Positions 7,750 to 15,556 of a DNA stretch of 64,000 nucleotides are shown piece after piece (the stretch's first letter is position 1; each line of letters opens with the position of its first letter). The notes under the pieces were generated by a model. It was given only the letters and a program-made list of their open reading frames with translations, was not told where the DNA came from and ran no database searches. The position numbers and the translations under genes are program-made. Origin of the DNA: JAMXLJ01 sp036558745 (GTDB lineage Bacteria > Actinomycetota > Acidimicrobiia > IMCC26256 > JAMXLJ01); NCBI GenBank assembly GCA_036558745.1, contig DATBEZ010000095.1, positions 47,435 to 111,434 on the forward strand, written 5' to 3'.

Positions 7750-9315
7750 TCACGCGGAGGGCACCCGCGCTCGCAGCTCGTCCTTGACCACCTTCCCCGT
7801 GGCGTTCACCGGGAGCGCGTCGAGGAACTCGACCGAGCGCGGCACCTTGTAGTTCGCCATCTCCGCGCGCGCCCACTCGACGATCTCCGACGCGTCGATC
7901 GCCGGTCCCGGATCGAGCACGACGAACGCCTTCCCGACCTCACCGAGGCGCGCGTCCGGAACACCGATCACCGCGACCTGGGCGACGCGCGGGTGGCGGA
8001 GCAGCAGGTTCTCGATCTCGGCCGGGTACGCGTTGAAGCCACCGACGATGAACATGTCCTTGATGCGACCGACGATCCGCAGGTACCCGTCCTCGTCGAA
8101 CGCGCCGAGATCGCCGGTGTGCAGCCATCCGCCCGCGTCGATGGCCGCGGCCGTCGCCTCCGGATCGTCGAGGTATCCCTTCGTGACCGTCGCGCCGCGC
8201 ACGACGACCTCGCCCGGCTCCCCCGGCCCGGTGTCGGTACCGCCGTCGTCGACGGTGCGGACCTCGAAGCCCTCCCACGGCACGCCGACCGTCGTCGCGA
8301 CGTGCTCGAAGTCGTCGGCCGGCCGGCCGCCCGTCACGGTGCCCGCCTCGGTCAGCCCGTACCCCGTGAGGATGCGCTCGAACGGCAGCTGCTCACGCAC
8401 GCGCCGGATCAGCTCGACCGGGATGTCGGCCGCGCCGGTCACCGCGACGCGAAGGCTGGCGATGTCGCGGCGGCCGCGGTCGGGATGATCGAGGAGCGAA
8501 CGGTAGATCGTCGGCGGGCCGGGGAACACCGAGATCCGCTCGCGCTCCACGAGCTCCAACGCGACGCCCGGATCGAAGACCGCGAGCGGGAAGATCGTCG
8601 CGCCGCGCATCAGGCAGGCGAGGCACCCCGCCTTGTAGCCGAAGATGTGGAAGAAGGGGTTCGCGATCAGGTAGCGGTCGCCGGGACGGAGGTCGGCCCA
8701 GTCGCACCAGTCGAGGTACGCGCGCAACGTCTGGGCGTGCGTCATCACGACGCCCTTCGGACTGCCCGTCGTGCCCGACGTGAACACGACGTCGCTCGGG
8801 TCGTCGGGCGCGAGCGACGCGACCCGCTCGTCGAGCGCGTCCGGCGACATGGCGTCGGCGCGCGCGAGGAACGCGTCCCAGGCGACTGCCGCCGCGTCGG
8901 CGTCACCCGACAGCAGCACGGTGTGTGCGAGCTCCGGCAGCGGCTCCCCCGCGCTCGCGAGCAGCGCCGGGTAGTCGGTGTCGAGGAACCCTCGCACCGT
9001 GAAGAGCACACGAGCGCGGCTGCGCGACAACACGTAGGCGGCCTCCGCGCCGCGAAAGCGCGTGTTGACGGGAACGAGCACCGCGCCGGCCGTCGTCACG
9101 CCGAGGGCGGCGACGATCCACTCGAGCGAGTTGGGGGCCCACACCGCGACCCGGTCGCCGCGCGCGACGCCGGACGCGACCAGCGCGCGGGCGGCCTCGG
9201 AGACGCGCGCGCCGAGCGACGCGAAGTCGATGCGCCGGTCGCCGTCGACCACCGCCTCGCGGTCGCCGAAGCGTCCGGCCGCGTCGCGGACCATGGCCGG
9301 AATCGTCGGCCACAT
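7750..9315 (-). CDS. AMP-forming acyl-CoA ligase, FadD3-like
   Basis: A 521-residue ANL-superfamily ligase that activates a carboxylic acid to acyl-CoA through an acyl-adenylate. Motifs: FTSGTTGSPKGVVMTH (P-loop), GYGLTEAG, GWLHTGDLG and the catalytic Lys in VNATGKVVKDEL. The segment around AYLDWCDWADLRPGDRYLI and NPFFHIFGYKAGCLACLMRG resembles FadD3, which activates the HIP intermediate of steroid ring C/D degradation; that assignment rests on recall. ATG 9315 is used, with GTG 9330 possible. It heads the six-gene minus-strand operon ending at 3090, so it probably supplies the CoA ester processed by the downstream enzymes. Confidence 0.88.
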   Translation of the reverse strand: MWPTIPAMVRDAAGRFGDREAVVDGDRRIDFASLGARVSEAARALVASGVARGDRVAVWAPNSLEWIVAALGVTTAGAVLVPVNTRFRGAEAAYVLSRSRARVLFTVRGFLDTDYPALLASAGEPLPELAHTVLLSGDADAAAVAWDAFLARADAMSPDALDERVASLAPDDPSDVVFTSGTTGSPKGVVMTHAQTLRAYLDWCDWADLRPGDRYLIANPFFHIFGYKAGCLACLMRGATIFPLAVFDPGVALELVERERISVFPGPPTIYRSLLDHPDRGRRDIASLRVAVTGAADIPVELIRRVREQLPFERILTGYGLTEAGTVTGGRPADDFEHVATTVGVPWEGFEVRTVDDGGTDTGPGEPGEVVVRGATVTKGYLDDPEATAAAIDAGGWLHTGDLGAFDEDGYLRIVGRIKDMFIVGGFNAYPAEIENLLLRHPRVAQVAVIGVPDARLGEVGKAFVVLDPGPAIDASEIVEWARAEMANYKVPRSVEFLDALPVNATGKVVKDELRARVPSA

Positions 9316-9366
9316 GACCTCACTGCGCACTCGCGTCCCCCGGTCGCACTGCTGAGAGTGCCCGCC

Positions 9367-9395
9367 ACCGTATCCGGAAACCATCCTTGCGACAA
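9367..9395 (-). promoter_or_regulatory. candidate promoter of the FadD3-like operon
   Basis: On the minus strand TTGTCG (9395-9390) and TACGGT (9372-9367) are separated by 17 bases, about 50 bases before the ligase start. The region is bracketed by an inverted repeat, CGTATCCG (9369-9376) and CGGATACG (9397-9404), which could be an operator. Confidence 0.35.
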
Positions 9396-9433
9396 GCGGA
9401 TACGACGTTCTCGCTCGGCGCCCCCCGGGCGCA

Positions 9434-9476
9434 GTTGGGACGCCGACCGGCGCCGTGAGCCGATCAGCGTCCCAAC
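9434..9476. terminator. GTTGGGAC inverted repeat, copy A (probable 3'-end hairpin)
   Basis: GTTGGGACGC (9434-9443) and GCGTCCCAAC (9467-9476) form a perfect 10-bp stem, extendable by imperfect pairing inside the 23-base spacer. It begins 18 bases after the stop of the TauD-type gene on the minus strand. Related hairpins are at 39433-39476 and 56431-56474. No T-tract follows. Confidence 0.6.
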
Positions 9477-9493
9477 CGAACGATCGCCGCGGG

Positions 9494-10390
9494 TCAGCGC
9501 GGGACGTCGCCGGCGAGGGTGATCCGGTGCATCCGGCGCGTGAACCCGTGGTAGTCGTTGATCGGGTTGTGCATCGCGCACCGGTTGTCCCACAGCGCGA
9601 GCGAGCCGACCCGCCAGCGGAACCGGCACGTGAGCTCGGGCCGCACCGAGTGCGCGAACAGGAACTGCAGCAGCGGCCGGCTCTCCTCGTCGGTCATGCC
9701 CACGAAGCGCGCGGTGTGCGCGACGTTCACGTACAGCGCCTTGCGACCCGTCTCGGGATGGGTGCGCACGACGGGATGCTCCGACAGGTACTCGCGCCCG
9801 GCGTCGGCGCCCTGCTCGCGGATGCGGTCCTCGCGCGTCTTCGATACGTCGGCCAGCGCCGAGCTGTTGACCGCCTGCAACCCGTCGAGCATGCGCTGCA
9901 TCGCCGGGGACAGCGCCTCGTACGCGGCGTACATGTTGGCGAACAGGGTGTCGCCGCCGTGCGGCGGCACCTCGCGCGCGACGAGCATCGTCGCCATCGG
10001 CGGGCGCTCGAGGTACACGGTGTCGCTGTGCCAGATCCCGCCGAAGTTCACGGTCTCGTGCGGCAGCTTCGTGACCGCGATGATCTCGGGGTAGCCGTCG
10101 ATCCCCTTGACGAAGGGGTACTCGACCGGCTCACCGATGCGCCGGGCGAAGGCCAGGAACTCGGCCGGCGGCAGCTCCTGGTCCCGGAAGAACACCACGA
10201 GGTGCTCGAGCCAGGCTCGGCGGATCTCGGCGACGGTGTCCTCGGTGAGGTCGCTGCCGAGGTCGACGCCCGTGATCTCCGCACCGAGCGCGCCCGCGAG
10301 CGGCGACACCTCGATCGTGCGGTAGGTCCCGCCAGTCGACACGCTGTCCTCCGGCGTGCTCGCGAGCCGCGAGAACGAGGCTCGCATCAT
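9494..10390 (-). CDS. TauD/TfdA family Fe(II)/2-oxoglutarate dioxygenase
   Basis: A 298-residue non-haem iron, 2-oxoglutarate-dependent oxygenase. The metal triad is visible as WHSD (HxD) near residue 119 and the distal His in GFTRRMHRITL; Arg residues in that C-terminal segment fit 2-oxoglutarate binding. The segment THLFANMYAAYEALSP-like (GGDTLFANMYAAYEALSP) is typical of alkylsulfatase/taurine dioxygenase relatives. Two adjacent ATG codons (10390, 10387) can start it. It is divergent from the KshB-like reductase with only 30 bases between. Substrate unknown; hydroxylation and release of a sulfonate, sulfate ester or aryloxy acid are family precedents. Confidence 0.88.
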   Translation of the reverse strand: MMRASFSRLASTPEDSVSTGGTYRTIEVSPLAGALGAEITGVDLGSDLTEDTVAEIRRAWLEHLVVFFRDQELPPAEFLAFARRIGEPVEYPFVKGIDGYPEIIAVTKLPHETVNFGGIWHSDTVYLERPPMATMLVAREVPPHGGDTLFANMYAAYEALSPAMQRMLDGLQAVNSSALADVSKTREDRIREQGADAGREYLSEHPVVRTHPETGRKALYVNVAHTARFVGMTDEESRPLLQFLFAHSVRPELTCRFRWRVGSLALWDNRCAMHNPINDYHGFTRRMHRITLAGDVPR

Positions 10391-10420
10391 ACGGATATCT
10401 GATTATCATAGCTGGCGACG
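10391..10420. promoter_or_regulatory. 30-base divergent promoter of dioxygenase and reductase
   Basis: The only AT-rich stretch locally, containing GATATCTGATTATCATA. TATCAT (10404-10409) is a plausible -10 for the + gene and the same bases give TATGAT-like elements on the other strand. With start codons this close, both transcripts must be leaderless or nearly so and the promoters must overlap. Confidence 0.45.
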
Positions 10421-11458
10421 ATGCTGCCCGACCACGAGCACCACCAGGAGCACGAGTACCACCAGCTCACCGTGGCCGCCGTCGTGGACGAGACGTCCGA
10501 CACCCGCTCGTTCGTCCTCGACGTGCCCACCGCGCTCGAGCCCGCCTTCGCCTACGCGGCGGGGCAGTTCTGCACGTTCCGGGCCACGATCGACGGCGAA
10601 CCCGTCGTCCGCTGCTACTCGATGTCGAGCTCACCCGACACCGACGACCGCCTGACCACGACCGTGAAGCGCGTGCCCGGCGGGCGCATGTCGAACTGGA
10701 TGAACGACGCGCTCGCACCCGGCGACACGATCGACGTGATGCGACCGACCGGGCTTTTCGTGCTCCGCGACACCGACGTGCCGGTCGTCGCGTTCGCGGG
10801 CGGGAGCGGGATCACGCCCGTGATGTCGATCGTCAAGAGCGCGCTCGCGACGACGACGCGACCGCTCCTGGTCGTGGACGCGAACCGCAGCGCCGACGCG
10901 ATCATCTTCGCCGACGAGCTCGAACGCCTGCAGGCCGAGTTCCCCGACCGCCTCTGCGTCCACCACCATCTCGACTCGGAGCGCGGGTTCCTCGACCCCG
11001 CGCAGTGCGCGGCGTTGGTCGGCGACCGCGCCGACGCCCACTTCTACGTCTGCGGTCCCCCGCCGTACATGGAGACGGTCGAAGCGGGACTCGTCGAGCT
11101 CGGGGTCGCGCCGACCCAGGTGTTCATCGAACGGTTCACGGGACCGGACGACGCGCCGGCGGGCGGGGCCGTGAGCTCGACGACGGAATCCGTCGTGATC
11201 CGCATCGAGCGCCGGAAGCACACGGTCGCGTACCAGGCCGGCGACACCGTGTTGGAGACCGCCCGGCGCGGCGGGTTGAACCCGCCGTTCTCGTGCGAGG
11301 CCGGCAACTGCGCGACGTGCATGGCCCACCTCGACGAGGGAACCGTCACCATGCGGGCGAACAACGCACTGTCGCCCGAGGAGGTGGACGAAGGCTGGGT
11401 GCTGACGTGCCAATCGCTGCCGACCAGCCCCGAGGTCGTCGTGAACTACGACGCGTGA
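10421..11458 (+). CDS. KshB-like ferredoxin reductase (FAD / NAD / plant-type 2Fe-2S)
   Basis: A 345-residue reductase with an FAD domain (RCYSMSSSP), a nicotinamide domain (GGSGITPVMSI, YVCGPPPYMETV) and a C-terminal plant-type ferredoxin domain with cluster ligands Cys292, Cys297, Cys300 and Cys330. The domain order and TVKRVPGGRMSNWM match KshB, the reductase of 3-ketosteroid 9-alpha-hydroxylase, and related Hmp/PaaE-type reductases. It could feed electrons to the Rieske oxygenase at 13941-15215, 2.5 kb away, or to another oxygenase (inference). A His/Glu-rich N-terminus (DHEHHQEHEYH) is unusual. Confidence 0.88.
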   Translation: MLPDHEHHQEHEYHQLTVAAVVDETSDTRSFVLDVPTALEPAFAYAAGQFCTFRATIDGEPVVRCYSMSSSPDTDDRLTTTVKRVPGGRMSNWMNDALAPGDTIDVMRPTGLFVLRDTDVPVVAFAGGSGITPVMSIVKSALATTTRPLLVVDANRSADAIIFADELERLQAEFPDRLCVHHHLDSERGFLDPAQCAALVGDRADAHFYVCGPPPYMETVEAGLVELGVAPTQVFIERFTGPDDAPAGGAVSSTTESVVIRIERRKHTVAYQAGDTVLETARRGGLNPPFSCEAGNCATCMAHLDEGTVTMRANNALSPEEVDEGWVLTCQSLPTSPEVVVNYDA

Positions 11459-11472
11459 CCGGGCCCCCGCTC

Positions 11473-12426
11473 CTACAGCTCCGGGCAGAGCGACGCGAGG
11501 AACGCGTCGGTCCGCCGGCGTGACTCGATGCGCTCGTCGCGGTTCGAACCCAGCGGCAGCACGCGCACGCCGAGGTCGGTGACGCCCGCGTCGCGGAACC
11601 GGTGCAAACGTTCGACGACGGCCGACTCGTCGCCCGCGGCGGCGACGTCACCGACGTCGGTCGCGTCGCCGTGCTCGAGCAGGCGCTGGTAGTTCGGCGA
11701 GTACTCGGCGTGCCCGAGCGCGACGTTGGCCCACGCGCGCGCGTCGTCGACCTCGTCGTTGCGGCACAGCACGACGGGAATGCCGGCGACGACGCGCGGC
11801 GCCCGCCGTCCTGCCTCCGCCGCGGCCTTCGTGAGACGCGGCACCACGTGCTCGGCGATGGCGCGCTCGTCGGCCATCCACAGGATCGTCCCCGACGCGT
11901 GCTCCCCCGCGATGCGCAGCATCACCGGCGCCAGCGCGGCGAGCAGGATCGGCGTCGGCGTGATGTCGGTGACGTCGAGCGGGTTGTGCACGCGGTACCC
12001 GTCGTTCTCGACGTCGACGGGCCCGGGTCCGGCGAGCGCGACGTTCAGCACGTCCAGGTAGTGGCGGACCTGGCGCGCCGGGCGGTCGTAGGAGAGGCCG
12101 AGCATGTCCTCGACGATCCAGTGGTGCGACGGACCGAGCCCGAGTGTGAGCCGGCCCCCGCAGACCGCCTGGGTCGACAGCGCCTGCTGGGCCATCGCGA
12201 CCGGGTGCCGGGTCTGGATCGGCATCACCGCGGTCCCGAGCTCGATGCGCCCGGTCGCACGCCCCATGAGGACGATCGCGGTCAGGGCGTCGAAGTCGTT
12301 CGGGATCTGCGGCACCCAGATCGAGGTGTATCCCGCCCGCTCGGCCTCCTCCGCGTCGGCGACGAGGCGAGCGACCTTCTCGCGGTAGCGGCCCTTCTCC
12401 GGGCCGATCATCCGACCGATCCGCAC
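11473..12426 (-). CDS. LLM-class flavin / F420-dependent oxidoreductase
   Basis: A 317-residue luciferase-like monooxygenase family protein (TIM barrel). Features: GYTSIWVPQIPNDFDALTA, GTAVMPIQTRHPVAMAQQALS and GRLTLGLGPSHHWIVEDMLGL, the pattern of actinobacterial F420-dependent members. Start is GTG 12426. It is convergent with the reductase (14 bases between stops). Role in the local pathway unknown; redox of a cyclic intermediate is possible. The 151-base region to the SDR start holds a hairpin-like TTCTCG-TTTTT-CGAGAG near 12470. Confidence 0.85.
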   Translation of the reverse strand: MRIGRMIGPEKGRYREKVARLVADAEEAERAGYTSIWVPQIPNDFDALTAIVLMGRATGRIELGTAVMPIQTRHPVAMAQQALSTQAVCGGRLTLGLGPSHHWIVEDMLGLSYDRPARQVRHYLDVLNVALAGPGPVDVENDGYRVHNPLDVTDITPTPILLAALAPVMLRIAGEHASGTILWMADERAIAEHVVPRLTKAAAEAGRRAPRVVAGIPVVLCRNDEVDDARAWANVALGHAEYSPNYQRLLEHGDATDVGDVAAAGDESAVVERLHRFRDAGVTDLGVRVLPLGSNRDERIESRRRTDAFLASLCPEL

Positions 12427-12577
12427 GGGCCGACCCTACCGGCGCCTCTGCCGGGTGGCAATGGCGTTCTCGTTTTTCGAGAGCCACCTTGCACCTGGTC
12501 GGGAGAGCGGTCCATACTCGCCTTCGGCCGACCAGCGCGGCCGATCAGACTGGCCCGATCAGTCCGGAGGGGGATCG

Positions 12578-13321
12578 ATGAGCCGCGTCGCCGTGGTCAC
12601 GGGAGCCGCATCGGGCATGGGCCTCGCGGTCGGCCAACGCCTCGCCGGTCGGGGGGACCGGGTCGCGCTGCTCGACCTCCAGGGCGATGCGGTGCAACGC
12701 GCCGCCGAGGAGCTGCGGTCGACCGGCGCCCGCGCAGTGGCGGCCGAGGTCGACGTGACCGACCGTGGCGCGGTCGAGGAGGCGCTGCGCAAGGTCCGCA
12801 GCGACTTCGGGCCCATCGAGATCATGGTGACGAGCGCGGGCTTCGACGAGTTCTCGCCGTTCACCGACATCACGCTCGACGCGTGGGAGCGCATGCTCGC
12901 GATCAACCTCACGGGCACGTTCCACTCCCTCCAGCTCGCGGTGCCCGACATGCTCGCCGCGGGCTGGGGCCGAATCGTCACGATCTCGTCGTCGAGCGCG
13001 CAGTCGGGCGCGGCGCGTATGGCGCACTATGTCGCGTCGAAGGGTGGCGTGGTCGGGCTGACGAAGGCGCTCGCGGTCGAGCTCGCACCCCACGGGATCA
13101 CGGTGAACACGATCCCGCCCGGCTTCATCGACACGCCGATGGCCCGCCGGGCCGAGGCCCGGGGTGACCTGCCCAGCATCGACGCCGTCGCGGCACGCAC
13201 GCCGGTGCGCCGGGCCGGCACCCCCGACGACATCGCGGCCGCGTGCGCATTCCTCTGCTCCGATGAGGCCGGCTACATCACGGGCCAGCTCATCGGCGTC
13301 AACGGCGGCTGGTACCTGTGA
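12578..13321 (+). CDS. short-chain dehydrogenase/reductase (SDR)
   Basis: A 247-residue classical SDR: cofactor motif TGAASGMG at the N-terminus, the NAG-like segment TSAGF, catalytic Ser in ISSSSAQSG and YVASK. ATG 12578 has a strong GGAGGGGG (12566-12573). First gene of a six-gene + operon; its stop overlaps the next start in GTGA. Likely oxidises a hydroxyl, e.g. a cis-dihydrodiol or hydroxyacyl-CoA made by neighbours (inference). Confidence 0.9.
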   Translation: MSRVAVVTGAASGMGLAVGQRLAGRGDRVALLDLQGDAVQRAAEELRSTGARAVAAEVDVTDRGAVEEALRKVRSDFGPIEIMVTSAGFDEFSPFTDITLDAWERMLAINLTGTFHSLQLAVPDMLAAGWGRIVTISSSSAQSGAARMAHYVASKGGVVGLTKALAVELAPHGITVNTIPPGFIDTPMARRAEARGDLPSIDAVAARTPVRRAGTPDDIAAACAFLCSDEAGYITGQLIGVNGGWYL

Positions 13322-13938
13322 CCGACGTCGCGGAGCCGCGCCTCCCGTCGCTGCCGATCGAGCAATGGAGCGACGAGGCGCGAGCCGCGCTGCGCAGCGC
13401 GTTCCCGGCCTCGGTGGCCGACCGCTTCCTGTCCGGCGCGCCGGACGCGCCGCACGTCCCGAACGCGATCGGCACCTTCATGTACCACCCCCGTCTCGCG
13501 GGTCCCTTCCTCACCTACAACGCGACGCTCCTCGCCGATCCGGCCCTCGGACACCGCGCGCGCGAGCTGCTCGTGCTGCGCGTCGCGGCCCGCACCAGCT
13601 CCACGTACGAGTGGGAACAACACGTCCGCCTCGCGCCGCGCTACGGCGTGACCGATGAGGAGATCGACGCGATCGCCGGACGCGCAGCGGCGCACGAGTG
13701 GGGGATGCTCGACGCGGATCTGCTCGTCGCGGCCGATCAGCTCGTCGACCACTACCGCGTCGACGACGACACGTGGCAACGGCTCGCCGCGGGCCTCGAC
13801 GCGCGCCAGCTCGTCGAGCTCCTGTTCGTCGTCGGCACCTACACCTGCCTGGCGATGGCGTTCAACAGCCTGGGGCTCGAGCTCGACCCGGACTTGCAGA
13901 CCAGCGCCACTGCCGGCCGAAAGGTCCCGGAGGAGTAA
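13318..13938 (+). CDS. carboxymuconolactone decarboxylase (CMD) family protein
   Basis: A 206-residue AhpD/CMD-fold protein. The core RELLVLRVAARTSSTYEWEQHVRLAPRYGVTDEEI is characteristic; the CxxC of peroxidase-type AhpD is absent, with Glu and His (YEWEQH) in that helix, as in a large uncharacterised CMD group found in catabolic operons. Coupled to the SDR by a four-base overlap and to the Rieske gene by three bases. Lactone decarboxylation or hydrolysis is possible but unproven. Confidence 0.85.
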   Translation: MTDVAEPRLPSLPIEQWSDEARAALRSAFPASVADRFLSGAPDAPHVPNAIGTFMYHPRLAGPFLTYNATLLADPALGHRARELLVLRVAARTSSTYEWEQHVRLAPRYGVTDEEIDAIAGRAAAHEWGMLDADLLVAADQLVDHYRVDDDTWQRLAAGLDARQLVELLFVVGTYTCLAMAFNSLGLELDPDLQTSATAGRKVPEE

Positions 13939-13940
13939 CG

Positions 13941-15215
13941 ATGATGCCGAAGTTCGACAAGCCGGCCGAAGGCAGCTGGACGGCGCACTATCCCGAGCTC
14001 GGGACCGCGCCGGTCTCCTACGAGGACTCGATCTCACCCGAGGTCTACGAGCTCGAGCGCGAGGCGATCTTCAAGCGGTCGTGGCTGAACGTCGGGCGGG
14101 TCGAGCAGCTGCCGCGCCGCGGCAGCTACTTCACCAAGGAGCTCGCGGTCGCCAACACCTCGGTCGTCGTCGTGCGCGGCATGGACAACGAGATCCGCGC
14201 CTTCCACAACATCTGCCGGCACCGCGGCAACAAGCTCGTATGGACCGACTTCCCCCGTGAGGAGACGCGCGGGAACTGCCGCCAGTTCGTGTGCAAGTAC
14301 CACGGCTGGAAGTACGAGCTCGACGGGTCGTGCTCGTTCGTGCAGCAGGAGGGCGAGTTCTTCGACCTCGACAAGGCCGACTACGGCCTCGTGCCGGTGC
14401 ACTGCGACGTGTGGGCCGGGTTCATCTTCGTGCACCTCGCCGAGCAACCGAGCGAGACGCTGCCCGAGTTCCTCGGCCCGATGATCACCGCGATCGACGG
14501 GTACCCGTTCGACCAGATGACGGAGCGCTTCTCGTACCGCGCAACGGTCGGGAGCAACTGGAAGCTCTTCCTCGACGCGTTCCAGGAGTTCTACCACGCA
14601 CCCGTTCTGCACGCGAAGCAGTCGCCCGTCGCGGCGCGACCCGAGGTGCAGGCCGCTGGTTTCGAAGGGTTGCACTACGAGATCGAGGGCCCACACCGCA
14701 TGGTGACGACGTACGGCGGGCGCGGTTGGCAGATGCCGCCGGAGATGCTCAAGCCCATGGAGATCGTGACCCGCAGCGGGCTGTTCGGTCCGTGGGACGC
14801 GCCCGACATCGGGCTCGACAGCCTGCCGTCCGGTGTGAACCCCGCGAAGAAGGAACCGTGGGGGCTCGACTCGTTCCAGCTGTGGCCCAACTTCGTGATC
14901 CTGATCTGGGAGCGGAGCTGGTACCTCACGTATCACTACTGGCCGACGTCACACGGCGCGCACGTGTTCGAGGGCAACCTGTACTTCGTCCCCGCGAAGA
15001 CTGCTCGCGAGCGGCTCGCGCACGAGATGGCCGCGGTGACGTTCAAGGAGTACGCGCTGCAGGACGGCAACACGCTCGAGGCGACGCAGCTGATGCTGGA
15101 GTCGCGGGTGATCAAGGCGTTCCCGTTGAACGATCAGGAGATCCTGTGCCGCCACCTGCACAAGGTCGCGGCCGACTGGGTCCACGACTACACGCGCGAG
15201 CGCGCGGGAGTGTGA
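13941..15215 (+). CDS. Rieske aromatic-ring-hydroxylating oxygenase, alpha subunit
   Basis: A 424-residue Rieske non-haem iron oxygenase. The Rieske cluster ligands are Cys92, His94, Cys118 and His121 (CRHRG and CKYHGWKY), with a longer spacing than the common CxH-x17-CxxH. The catalytic domain has the mononuclear-iron motif in LDAFQEFYHAPVLH. ATG 13941 (or 13944) has GGAGGAG just upstream. No beta subunit gene of the usual SnoaL type is adjacent; a 111-aa unknown follows instead. Probably hydroxylates a ring or side chain using electrons from a KshB-like reductase (inference). Confidence 0.9.
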   Translation: MMPKFDKPAEGSWTAHYPELGTAPVSYEDSISPEVYELEREAIFKRSWLNVGRVEQLPRRGSYFTKELAVANTSVVVVRGMDNEIRAFHNICRHRGNKLVWTDFPREETRGNCRQFVCKYHGWKYELDGSCSFVQQEGEFFDLDKADYGLVPVHCDVWAGFIFVHLAEQPSETLPEFLGPMITAIDGYPFDQMTERFSYRATVGSNWKLFLDAFQEFYHAPVLHAKQSPVAARPEVQAAGFEGLHYEIEGPHRMVTTYGGRGWQMPPEMLKPMEIVTRSGLFGPWDAPDIGLDSLPSGVNPAKKEPWGLDSFQLWPNFVILIWERSWYLTYHYWPTSHGAHVFEGNLYFVPAKTARERLAHEMAAVTFKEYALQDGNTLEATQLMLESRVIKAFPLNDQEILCRHLHKVAADWVHDYTRERAGV

Positions 15216-15220
15216 GTGCG

Positions 15221-15556
15221 ATGACGGACCGGCTGTTGCCGAAGGAGTTCGCGGACCTCGAGCCGTTCGCGGCCGCGTGGTGCCTCGCCACGGAGCACGA
15301 ACGGTTCGCGAAGCGGATGTCGACCTCGATGGACGATATGCAGGCGTTCTACGACGCGTGCTTCCCGCGAGCGGAGGACGCGATCGCATACTGCGACAAG
15401 TTCCCGCTCGACGACATGCCCGACGACGCGCAGCGACTGTTGGAGATGCTCTACTCGCTCGTGATGGTCTCGTTCCCGGTGGAGGTGTGGCGCCAGCCCC
15501 ACGTCCCCGACAGCGGCGCGGCCTACCTCGACCTCCTCATCGAGCCGATCCCGTGA
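15221..15556 (+). CDS. small uncharacterised protein encoded with the Rieske oxygenase
   Basis: A 111-residue acidic, helical-looking protein with no signal peptide or membrane segment; not recognised. It contains two Cys (AWCLATEH, DACFPRAEDAIAYC gives more) and the segment KFPLDDMPDDAQRLLEMLYSLVMVSFPVEVW. It starts five bases after the oxygenase stop and overlaps the amidohydrolase start by four bases, so it is certainly co-translated. A role as accessory or assembly subunit of the oxygenase is a guess from position. Confidence 0.75.
   Translation: MTDRLLPKEFADLEPFAAAWCLATEHERFAKRMSTSMDDMQAFYDACFPRAEDAIAYCDKFPLDDMPDDAQRLLEMLYSLVMVSFPVEVWRQPHVPDSGAAYLDLLIEPIP

Noticed and set aside
12467..12495. 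TTCTCG-TTTTT-CGAGAG hairpin upstream of the SDR operon
   Set aside because: Short imperfect stem between divergent genes; may be an operator but no partner site was found.
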